Source: an uncultured Collinsella sp. (GTDB taxonomy: Bacteria; Actinomycetota; Coriobacteriia; Coriobacteriales; Coriobacteriaceae). Taken from it: DNA of 11,887 bases. Location of the stretch: contig CABQZS010000010.1 in the NCBI GenBank assembly GCA_902468695.1, forward strand, positions 1 to 11,887, read 5' to 3'. Shown in pieces: positions 6,411 to 11,887 of the stretch (the first letter of the stretch is position 1; every line of letters starts with the position of its first letter). Below the pieces are notes generated by a model. The model was not told the DNA's origin. It searched no databases and saw nothing but the letters and a program-made list of their open reading frames with translations. The translations under genes were made by a program, and so were the position numbers.

Positions 6411-7059
6411 TTAAATCAACCCTCCCTGCCATTAAATCCCTAATGTCGATACCTTCGGAATCGAACCCATTGACCGTATCCAAATATTTGCGTCGAGCAT
6501 TCTGCTCTCGCTCAAAACGCTTGGGATAATACTCAGGCCCCGAAGCCTGCTTCCAATCGCGGAACCTAATCGCCGAGAACGCACGCTCACTCATAAGCGC
6601 ATATTGAATGCCCAAATCCCCCAAAAACATAATGCGCTGCAATTGCCTGAGCGAAATCATGCCGTTGACAAACTGTCTTGCAAACGAGAAATAGGAATCG
6701 TCTGCACGATAGCCTCGAATAACGTCATAAGGAGATGTATCAATTAAACAGTTATCAAGTAGATAGCGAAGCCCCTCGCGTGCTACTGGCGTCGAAACAT
6801 TGAACTCTCTGTTGTTCGCCAGAATTGCAAGCCAATTGAGGATTGAAAACTCCCCAGACTCCAAATCCAAGACCGAAAGGCTATCTAAATCAAGCTCATA
6901 TCGATTGGCAACGCCATCAGACTCGGTCCGGCATGCCCATTCCATCGCCATTTCCTCATGTGGCGTGCAATAAAACCCGCGCCCATAGTCATTGAATTGT
7001 CTGCATTTATCCAACGACGGACGTTCGACAACAACCTCCGACCCGTGCCAAAGCTCCAT
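6376..7059 (-). CDS. DUF3990 family protein, probable ADP-ribosyltransferase-like toxin
   Basis: 227 residues resembling DUF3990, a family I recall as belonging to the ADP-ribosyltransferase superfamily. The N-terminus LWHGS with His5, the DYGRGFYCT segment with Tyr25/Tyr30 (24-32), and acidic residues near 35-36 and 39 fit the start of an ART fold of the H-Y-E type. Also family-like are ANRYELDLDSLSVLDLES (51-68), the FSILNWLAIL helix (71-80), and the conserved block YDVIRGYRADDSYFSFARQF (111-130). Target and catalytic activity are unknown; I infer a toxin role from fold and the overlapping HTH gene. The ATG at 7059 is preferred because GGAGG (7065-7069) lies five bases upstream; a TTG at 7071 would place that site inside the gene. 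Base composition is AT-richer than the neighbours, consistent with horizontal transfer. Confidence 0.8.
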   Translation of the reverse strand: MELWHGSEVVVERPSLDKCRQFNDYGRGFYCTPHEEMAMEWACRTESDGVANRYELDLDSLSVLDLESGEFSILNWLAILANNREFNVSTPVAREGLRYLLDNCLIDTSPYDVIRGYRADDSYFSFARQFVNGMISLRQLQRIMFLGDLGIQYALMSERAFSAIRFRDWKQASGPEYYPKRFEREQNARRKYLDTVNGFDSEGIDIRDLMAGRVDLNDPRVNRSWAE

Positions 7060-7075
7060 ATCGACCTCCAAAAAA

Positions 7076-7122
7076 ATATCACCTCAGTGATAGTTTACCA
7101 ATAACTATCACTGAGGTGATAT
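7076..7122. promoter_or_regulatory. Perfect inverted repeat made of two TATCAC-N4-GTGATA palindromes
   Basis: Arms 7076-7095 and 7103-7122 are perfectly complementary over 20 bp with a 7-base spacer. Each arm contains its own 6-4-6 palindrome, TATCACCTCAGTGATA (7077-7092) and TATCACTGAGGTGATA (7106-7121), with centres 29 bp apart. It ends 17 bases before the ATG of the DUF3990 gene. Internally palindromic arms suit a pair of binding sites for a dimeric HTH protein such as the one encoded downstream. However, it also lies directly after ysxC and, read on the minus strand, is followed by a run of T (7071-7076), as in an intrinsic terminator. It may serve both roles. I found no convincing separate promoter. 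Confidence 0.75.
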
Positions 7123-7153
7123 AGATGAGAGCTTTTGAGGGGTTGCAGCCCGA

Positions 7154-7744
7154 TTAGAGGCAGGCCTCGGCGATGCGCTTTTTGAGTTCGTCGATGCCGG
7201 TACCGGTCTGGGAGCTTGTGATGATTACGTTCTCGGCCGGGACGTTGAGCTGCTTTTTGATGGCTGCTGTCTGGCGGGCCTGCTGGGTGCGGCTGAGCTT
7301 GTCGGCCTTGGTGAGGCAGACGATAAAGTTGAACTCGTTGCCCTGCAGGTAGTCGATCATGTCATGGTCGAGCTTACTGGGATCGTGGCGAATGTCCACC
7401 AGCGATACAACCAGGTTAAAGCTGCGTTCGGAGTCGAAGAAGTCGCCGATAAGTTCTGCCCAGCGGTCACGCTCGGCCTTGGAACGGCGGGCGAAACCGT
7501 AGCCCGGCAGGTCGACGAAGTGCACGTCGTCAGCCTCAAAGAAGTTGATGTTGCTCGTCTTGCCCGGTGTGCTCGAAACCTTGACGAGGTTCTTGCGGCC
7601 AAAAAGCTTGTTCATGATCGACGACTTGCCCACGTTGGAGCGGCCGACGAAGCTCACCTCGGGGCAGGTGGACTCGGGAATCTGCGAAACCTTGCCATAG
7701 CTGGCGACGAACTTGGCAAGCTGGTAGTTAATGGAATCGGCCAT
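7154..7744 (-). CDS. ysxC: Ribosome biogenesis GTP-binding protein YsxC/EngB
   Basis: TRAFAC-class GTPase needed for assembly of the large ribosomal subunit. The 196-residue protein has every G motif: G1 GRSNVGKS (34-41), the G2 region STPGKTSNINFF (58-69), G3 DLPGYG (78-83), G4 TKAD (145-148) and G5 SSQTGTG (177-183). The ATG at 7744 has AAGGAG six bases upstream and begins the family N-terminus; an upstream in-frame extension overlaps mtnN. It follows mtnN by 38 bases in the same direction and is probably co-transcribed with it. The inverted repeat that follows could end the transcript. It is also called yihA or engB. Confidence 0.96.
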   Translation of the reverse strand: MADSINYQLAKFVASYGKVSQIPESTCPEVSFVGRSNVGKSSIMNKLFGRKNLVKVSSTPGKTSNINFFEADDVHFVDLPGYGFARRSKAERDRWAELIGDFFDSERSFNLVVSLVDIRHDPSKLDHDMIDYLQGNEFNFIVCLTKADKLSRTQQARQTAAIKKQLNVPAENVIITSSQTGTGIDELKKRIAEACL

Positions 7745-7782
7745 GGACACTCCTTGGTCGTAGGTTCTTACAAAAGAGCACG

Positions 7783-8523
7783 CTAATAGATAGCAGCGAT
7801 ACGGCGAACAATATCGAGCGTAATGCCACTCGCGGTACGGGCATACTCGAACAGGTCGAACTCGCGGTCGCAAATCGCATCGTACGCCTCGTCACAATTA
7901 TCGCTGATAGCGCGCAGCACCAGGCAATCGACACCATTTTTGGTTGCGACGTGGGCAATTGCCGCGCCCTCCATGCCGACACAATCGGCATGCGTCGCCT
8001 CGATAGCATCGTTGCGCATGGCGGCGCCCGTCACAAAGCGGTTACCCGTGGCAATCGTGCCGACCAGGAACTGCTTTGCGCCCTCGTTCGAAGCTGCTGC
8101 ATTTGTCGAAGCATCAACAAACCCACGCTCAGCAAGCACATCGGCAGCAATATCGACCAGCGCAGGCGTCGAACCAAACTCCTCGAGCCCCGGTGCAGAC
8201 TCGGCGATAAGCGCGGTATCGGTATCCAGATAGCGCAGGCATTTGCCGATGACCACGTCGTCGATATGGAGCTTGGGGTTCAAACCGCCCGCGATACCCG
8301 AAAGCACAACTGCCTGTGGAGCATACTTGCTAATGAGGTGCTGTGTTGCGGCGGCAGCGTTTACCGTGCCCATACCCGCCGTCGTGGCGACAATCGACAG
8401 GCCGTCGAGCTCACCGCTCACAATGGTCAAGCCTGCCTCCTGTGCTTCGCAAACGTCGCTCAGCTCTTCCTTAATCTGCATGATCTCTTTTTCGAGTGCA
8501 CCGATAATCGCGATGGTAGCCAT
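7783..8523 (-). CDS. mtnN: 5'-methylthioadenosine/S-adenosylhomocysteine nucleosidase
   Basis: Hydrolyses MTA and SAH to adenine plus the thioribose compound, recycling by-products of methylation and polyamine synthesis. The 246-residue length is typical. Motifs seen are GALEKE with the likely catalytic Glu13, TTAGMGTVNAAAATQHLI (48-65), the SGIAGG loop (75-80), VGMEGAAIA with Glu185, and RAISDN with Asp208, matching the two Glu and one Asp known in the E. coli enzyme. The ATG at 8523 was chosen over a TTG four codons upstream because GGGGA precedes it and the family starts at MATIAIIGALEKE. It lies 78 bases after the beta-lactamase-like gene, with no clear terminator between them, and 38 bases before ysxC. 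Also known as pfs. Confidence 0.95.
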   Translation of the reverse strand: MATIAIIGALEKEIMQIKEELSDVCEAQEAGLTIVSGELDGLSIVATTAGMGTVNAAAATQHLISKYAPQAVVLSGIAGGLNPKLHIDDVVIGKCLRYLDTDTALIAESAPGLEEFGSTPALVDIAADVLAERGFVDASTNAAASNEGAKQFLVGTIATGNRFVTGAAMRNDAIEATHADCVGMEGAAIAHVATKNGVDCLVLRAISDNCDEAYDAICDREFDLFEYARTASGITLDIVRRIAAIY

Positions 8524-8601
8524 GCCATTCCCCAAACCTATACGAAATTCTCAACCACGGTATGGTACCAGCATTTTGTTTGCCAACGCCAAACGAACAC
8601 G

Positions 8602-9720
8602 CTAGGCCAGCGCAGCTCGCGTATCAAACAGAGCCCTTGCAATCGCAGCCGTAACCTCGCTCGAGCGATCGCTCCATGGCATCGATGTCATGATGCTCAT
8701 GACATAGGTACGGCCATCGATGTCGATAAGGCCCGCATCGCATGTCGAATAGCAACCATCCTCGCTAATCCAGCCTGCCTTGTTGCGCACCAAAACCTGC
8801 TCGTCGGCAATCCCATCACGGATAAATGAGCGCGATGTTGATGACAACAGTTCAGATAACCACTGGGAGGCCTCACTGCCACAGCTCAAATACTCGCTCA
8901 TCTCGCGCCACAACTTGGCCGAGGTGCGCGGGCAGTAGGTTGGGAAATCGCTCATTGGATCGAGCGCGACCTCGTCTTCGACGCCGAGTGCGGCAATCCA
9001 ATCCTCGTAATCGACACGGTCAAACGCCGCGCGTAACGCAATAAACGAATCGTTGTCCGAATTAACGACCGCGGCCTCGATTAGGTCGCGCACCGTCTGC
9101 CAGCCTATGTTATAGCCACCATAGGTGCCAAGGGAATCATCGAGTGAGACCTGGCCCGTCTCGACCAGGGATTCGCAGATGTACAACGCATAGAGTGCCT
9201 TATAACTGCTCGCACCGTACACCTCGGCGTCCGCGTCATACGTCACGCCCTTGCCGCTCGTCAGATCGTAAAACACCACGCCCACATCGCCCAGCTCCTG
9301 CGCCTGACTCAGGGCATCTTGGAGCGCGGCGAGGCCCTCATCCTCCAGGGCGGGGATCTGGTCATCAACCAGTGAGAAGGTCTGCACAGTATCGCCTGAG
9401 GGAATATCGTTAAAGTCCGCCTTCGAAAGCCTCGTCTTGAGGCTCGCTGTCGACAGGGTTTGGCTTGCGGTGGCTTTAGATTCAGAGACCTTTTTGTTTT
9501 GCATCTGTACCGTTGACGCATCTGAGTGTGCCATTCGCTCCGACGCGTAGGTTTTGGCGGTAATTCCGAGGATAATAACCGCCAACGTTAGCATCCCAAT
9601 GGCGGCAATCTTCGTCACGCGGATGCGAGCGTCGACAAGGCCACGCGAAGACGTGCCCTTCGTCTCATATCTGCTGCTATGCTGCGGCACATACTCGTCC
9701 CGCGATGCGTTGTTTCGCAC
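8602..9720 (-). CDS. Membrane-anchored serine hydrolase, beta-lactamase class A-like
   Basis: 372 residues. The first ~35 residues are polar and charged, followed by one transmembrane segment (about 36-55), a Ser/Thr/Lys-rich linker (about 60-120) and an extracytoplasmic serine-hydrolase domain. The catalytic set is readable: SSYK (171-174) as the SxxK motif, SDN (221-223) exactly as in class A beta-lactamases, and KAG (314-316) in place of KTG. GTSDAR-type signatures of well-known resistance enzymes are not seen, so I would not call it a resistance gene; it may act on cell-wall peptides or be a beta-lactamase-like protein of unknown substrate. The start is GTG at 9720, supported by AGGAG five bases upstream and a promoter at 9758-9785. 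mtnN follows in the same direction. Confidence 0.85.
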   Translation of the reverse strand: MRNNASRDEYVPQHSSRYETKGTSSRGLVDARIRVTKIAAIGMLTLAVIILGITAKTYASERMAHSDASTVQMQNKKVSESKATASQTLSTASLKTRLSKADFNDIPSGDTVQTFSLVDDQIPALEDEGLAALQDALSQAQELGDVGVVFYDLTSGKGVTYDADAEVYGASSYKALYALYICESLVETGQVSLDDSLGTYGGYNIGWQTVRDLIEAAVVNSDNDSFIALRAAFDRVDYEDWIAALGVEDEVALDPMSDFPTYCPRTSAKLWREMSEYLSCGSEASQWLSELLSSTSRSFIRDGIADEQVLVRNKAGWISEDGCYSTCDAGLIDIDGRTYVMSIMTSMPWSDRSSEVTAAIARALFDTRAALA

Positions 9721-9757
9721 GTGGTCTCCTGACTGCTACCGTTTATATACGAGCAGC

Positions 9758-9785
9758 ATAATACCGAGCAGGCATTTCTTTCCAA
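9758..9785 (-). promoter_or_regulatory. Sigma-70-type promoter for the serine hydrolase gene
   Basis: On the minus strand TTGGAA (9780-9785) and TATTAT (9758-9763) are separated by 16 bases, matching the -35 consensus at 4 of 6 and the -10 at 5 of 6 positions. The predicted start near 9750 leaves a leader of about 30 bases before the AGGAG ribosome binding site (9726-9730) and the GTG start. Confidence 0.55.
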
Positions 9786-9865
9786 AGATATTCAGCGGCG
9801 TTTAAGGTGTCTTTAAAGAAACCACAAGCGTATTTATCCAAATGGCACGATTCTGTTGCGCATCT

Positions 9866-9945
9866 CCGCCCAAAACGCAGTTGCGGTGGAATAGTTCCTA
9901 TTTGGGCGGCATAAGCCGGAAAACAAGAACTATTCCACCGCAACT
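9866..9945. repeat. Inverted repeat with possible crossing pairing
   Basis: Arms 9879-9897 and 9927-9945 are perfectly complementary over 19 bp, enclosing a 29-base loop with a small GGC/GCC stem. In addition CCGCCCAAA (9866-9874), outside the 5' arm, is complementary to TTTGGGCGG (9901-9909) inside the loop. The two pairings cross, so as RNA or single-stranded DNA they would form a pseudoknot or a switch. It lies between the 3' end of pflA and the promoter of the serine hydrolase gene. No open frame is present. Confidence 0.75.
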
Positions 9946-9975
9946 TGACGGAGCTCTTTGGCAATCAACTTGGTG

Positions 9976-10020
9976 CCCAGGGGCACTCATTTAAGTCTGT
10001 CCCCAATGAGTGCCCTTGGG
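9976..10020. repeat. REP-like hairpin after pflA
   Basis: Arms 9976-9991 and 10005-10020 pair over 16 bp with one G-T wobble and a 13-base loop (TAAGTCTGTCCCC), beginning 17 bases after the pflA stop in its direction of transcription. The sequence style (GGGGACAGACTTA on the minus strand) resembles dispersed REP-type repeats I recall from gut bacteria; that is recollection, not a search result. It may end pflA transcription, although no T run follows. Confidence 0.7.
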
Positions 10021-10036
10021 GAGCGAAAATGGCTCG

Positions 10037-10855
10037 CTAGCCGATGGCGTTTTTGAGTTCCGCGCGGCGCTTTTTCATGCCCGTCATGACGGCGTTGCGC
10101 AGCTCGGGCATGCGCGCGGTATCCATCTGCGGCACGCCCTCGAGCTTATAGGGAATGCCCAGTTGCTCGTACTTGACGACACCCATGGTGTGATACGGCA
10201 GCATTTCCAGGCCCACCACGTTGTGCCATGGAGCGATGAGGCGACCGAGCTTCTCGCACTCCTCCACCGTGTCGGTAATGCCCGGCACCACCACGTGACG
10301 GATAACGACCTTGATCTTGCGACGTGCAAGCTCATCGCCAAACGCCAGGATGCGTGCGGGATCACAACCGGTCAGCTTTTTATGCTCGACCGGGTCGGCA
10401 TGCTTAATATCGAGCAGTACCATGTCGGTCTCGTTGAGCACGGCATCGAACTTCTCGGGATGCTGGGGGTCGAAGGCGTAGCCACAGCTATCTAGGCAGG
10501 TATGTACACGACCATCGGGGTTGCTGTGCATTGCGCGGAACAGGTCGGCCAAAAACTCGGGCTGCAGAAGCGGCTCGCCACCGGACACCGTAATGCCACC
10601 GCTGCGATAGAACTCGTGGTTACTCTGGAACTCGTCCATGAGGTGCTCGACGGTCACCATCGTGCCGCCGTTGACCGACCAGGTATCGGGATTGTGACAA
10701 TACGCGCAGCGCATGGGACAGCCTTGGACAAACACTACGAAGCGGATGCCGGGTCCGTCGACCGTACCCATCGTTTCAATCGAATGTACGCGGCCCAGGG
10801 CAAACGCGGAGTCCTCGGGACGAGCGTCCACACCCTCGAGCGTCATCTCAGCCAT
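10037..10855 (-). CDS. pflA: Pyruvate formate-lyase activating enzyme (radical SAM)
   Basis: Radical SAM enzyme that installs the glycyl radical on pyruvate formate-lyase under anaerobic conditions. The 272-residue product has the N-terminal SIETMGTVDGPGIRFVVFVQ region, the [4Fe-4S] motif CPMRCAYC (Cys46, Cys50, Cys53), HNPDTW directly after it, SGGEPLLQ (91-98), the LLDIKH block and the C-terminal LPYHTMG segment, all typical of PflA rather than other glycyl-radical activases. The ATG at 10855 is preferred: AAGG lies eight bases upstream, whereas the in-frame ATG at 10876 has no ribosome binding site. A TAGAAT sequence near 10902-10907 could be a -10 box, but its -35 partner is poor. No pflB gene is next to it in this window; the gene upstream is a degV homologue ended by a strong hairpin, so pflA is probably transcribed alone. 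Confidence 0.92.
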   Translation of the reverse strand: MAEMTLEGVDARPEDSAFALGRVHSIETMGTVDGPGIRFVVFVQGCPMRCAYCHNPDTWSVNGGTMVTVEHLMDEFQSNHEFYRSGGITVSGGEPLLQPEFLADLFRAMHSNPDGRVHTCLDSCGYAFDPQHPEKFDAVLNETDMVLLDIKHADPVEHKKLTGCDPARILAFGDELARRKIKVVIRHVVVPGITDTVEECEKLGRLIAPWHNVVGLEMLPYHTMGVVKYEQLGIPYKLEGVPQMDTARMPELRNAVMTGMKKRRAELKNAIG

Positions 10856-10970
10856 TCCCGCTACCTTGCCTCTCATTGGTTTTAGTTACATAAATGCCAG
10901 AGCCATTCTAGCCCATACGCATGATGGTGAAACGGTTTAGTGGTCAATTGGGTTGTTCTATTTGGCCCCA

Positions 10971-11010
10971 CACAAAAGCGGCGGGAAGGTTGTCACAACC
11001 CACCCGCCGC
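10971..11010 (-). terminator. Intrinsic terminator of the degV gene
   Basis: GCGGCGGG (10978-10985) pairs with CCCGCCGC (11003-11010), with an inner stem GGTTG/CAACC (10988-10992/10996-11000). On the minus strand the structure is followed by TTTTGTG. It lies 31 bases after the degV stop, and the stem plus T-rich tail make it the clearest terminator in the window. Confidence 0.75.
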
Positions 11011-11041
11011 CGAGGCAATAGATATCGATAGACACCAGGCC

Positions 11042-11887
11042 TTACGCCTTGAGCGTGAGCACCGCGCCGAAGGCGGTCGGGCCGCAATGGCTCGAGATGA
11101 CGCCGCCGACCTGAGTCCAGGTAATGTCCTTAAAGCCCAGGTCGTGCGCATAGACTTCCATGTCGTCGCGCAGCTCCTCGGAAAGACCTACCGAATACGC
11201 CAGGCCAATGTGCGAGTAGTCAATCTCGCCCTTGGCAACCATGTGATCAATAAAGGCGCGGGCGCACTTGAGCATAGAGCCGCGGAACTTCTTGGTTGCC
11301 ACGAACTTGCCGCCCATTACCTCAATGCAGGGCTTAATCTTGAGCAGATGGGCGCCCAGGAACGCGACGTTGGACAAGCGACCGCCGGCCTTAAGGAAGG
11401 CGAGATCGGTTGGGACAAAGCCCAACAGCACGCGGTCCATGACCGAATTGGTGAAGGCGAAAATTTCGTCGACGGTGGCATCGGGATGAGCCTCAATATA
11501 CTTGGCGGTCTCGACGACAACGAGCGACTGGCCCACCGAGACAAAACGCGTATCCATGGAGAACACGTAGTCGCGCCCCTGGGCCGCAATCTTAGAGGAC
11601 TGATGCGAACAGGTCGTGGCCTCGGAATATGCAAGATGCAAAATAGTCGCGTCGGGTTGCTCGGCATGGATGCGGTCGTACACATGCGCAAAATCCGCTG
11701 GCGAACAGCCACTGGTCTTGGGCATCACACCAAACTCGTTGCAGCGCGAATAAATCTCGAGCGGATCGATCGAGCCGTCCTCGACGGTCTCGTCACCAAT
11801 CATGACATGCATGGGCACGCGCACGATGCCGTAGCGCTCGCAGAGCTCCGGCGTCACATCCGACCCAGACTCAACCACGATTACGTA
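11042..11887 (-). CDS. DegV family fatty acid-binding protein (FakB-like), 5' end outside window
   Basis: DegV/FakB proteins bind a fatty acid and present it to the kinase FakA for phosphorylation and entry into phospholipid synthesis. Visible motifs are the N-terminal VVESGSDVTPEL, SGCSPADF, the MDTRFVSVGQSLVVVETA helix region, FLKAGGRLSN followed by LLKIKPCIEVMGGKF, and the C-terminal SSHCGPTAFG, all in family order. The frame stays open to the window edge (upstream codons read Y-V-I before the GTG at 11876-11878), and families of this type start a few residues earlier (MKYVIV...), so the true start lies just beyond 11887 and the GTG is internal. Bacteria usually carry several DegV paralogues, so which fatty acid it prefers cannot be told. 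A hairpin terminator follows. Confidence 0.92.
   Translation of the reverse strand, partial: YVIVVESGSDVTPELCERYGIVRVPMHVMIGDETVEDGSIDPLEIYSRCNEFGVMPKTSGCSPADFAHVYDRIHAEQPDATILHLAYSEATTCSHQSSKIAAQGRDYVFSMDTRFVSVGQSLVVVETAKYIEAHPDATVDEIFAFTNSVMDRVLLGFVPTDLAFLKAGGRLSNVAFLGAHLLKIKPCIEVMGGKFVATKKFRGSMLKCARAFIDHMVAKGEIDYSHIGLAYSVGLSEELRDDMEVYAHDLGFKDITWTQVGGVISSHCGPTAFGAVLTLKA

Noticed and set aside
7951..8829. Plus-strand open frame opposite mtnN and the serine hydrolase gene
   Set aside because: Spans the gap between two well-supported minus-strand genes and shows no motif or start signal.
11876..11878. GTG as the start of the DegV protein
   Set aside because: The frame remains open upstream to the window edge, and the codons there (Y-V-I) match the usual DegV N-terminus, so the GTG encodes an internal valine.

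Overview
The window reads as high-GC chromosomal DNA from an actinobacterium of the Coriobacteriia, most like Collinsella. This rests on the codon bias, protein sequences that look like gut Coriobacteriia, and many long near-perfect hairpin repeats between genes. The genus is an inference from memory of such sequences; no search was run. All ten genes recognised are core or housekeeping genes except one low-GC gene pair that looks acquired.

Region 1 (131-5423) is an aspartate-to-threonine block. On the minus strand are asd (aspartate-semialdehyde dehydrogenase) and lysC (aspartate kinase). Divergent to lysC, on the plus strand, are thrC (threonine synthase) and thrB (homoserine kinase). Together they supply four of the five steps from aspartate to threonine; homoserine dehydrogenase is not in the window. 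LysC and Asd make aspartate semialdehyde, which also feeds lysine. ThrB phosphorylates homoserine and ThrC turns it into threonine.

Region 2 (5424-7153) is an AT-richer island on the minus strand. It holds a DUF3990 protein (probable ADP-ribosyltransferase-like fold) and an overlapping downstream gene for a two-part protein with a C-terminal XRE-type helix-turn-helix. The layout fits a toxin-antitoxin or defence-type pair. Just upstream lies a striking perfect inverted repeat, each arm of which is itself a TATCAC-N4-GTGATA palindrome; it is either an autoregulatory operator pair, a terminator of the gene before it, or both.

Region 3 (7154-9785) is a minus-strand run: a serine beta-lactamase-like membrane-anchored protein with a recognisable promoter, mtnN (MTA/SAH nucleosidase) and ysxC/yihA (ribosome-assembly GTPase). 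Region 4 (10037-11887) carries, also on the minus strand, a pyruvate formate-lyase activating enzyme and a DegV/FakB fatty-acid-binding protein that runs off the window edge.

The non-coding DNA is unusually structured. At least five long inverted repeats sit between genes. Two of them (1-106, and 5417-5603 after thrB) belong to one family: their internal loops and tip are nearly identical while the paired arms differ completely in sequence yet remain perfectly complementary. This covariation-like pattern is the most interesting unexplained signal in the window, next to the DUF3990-HTH pair and its operator.
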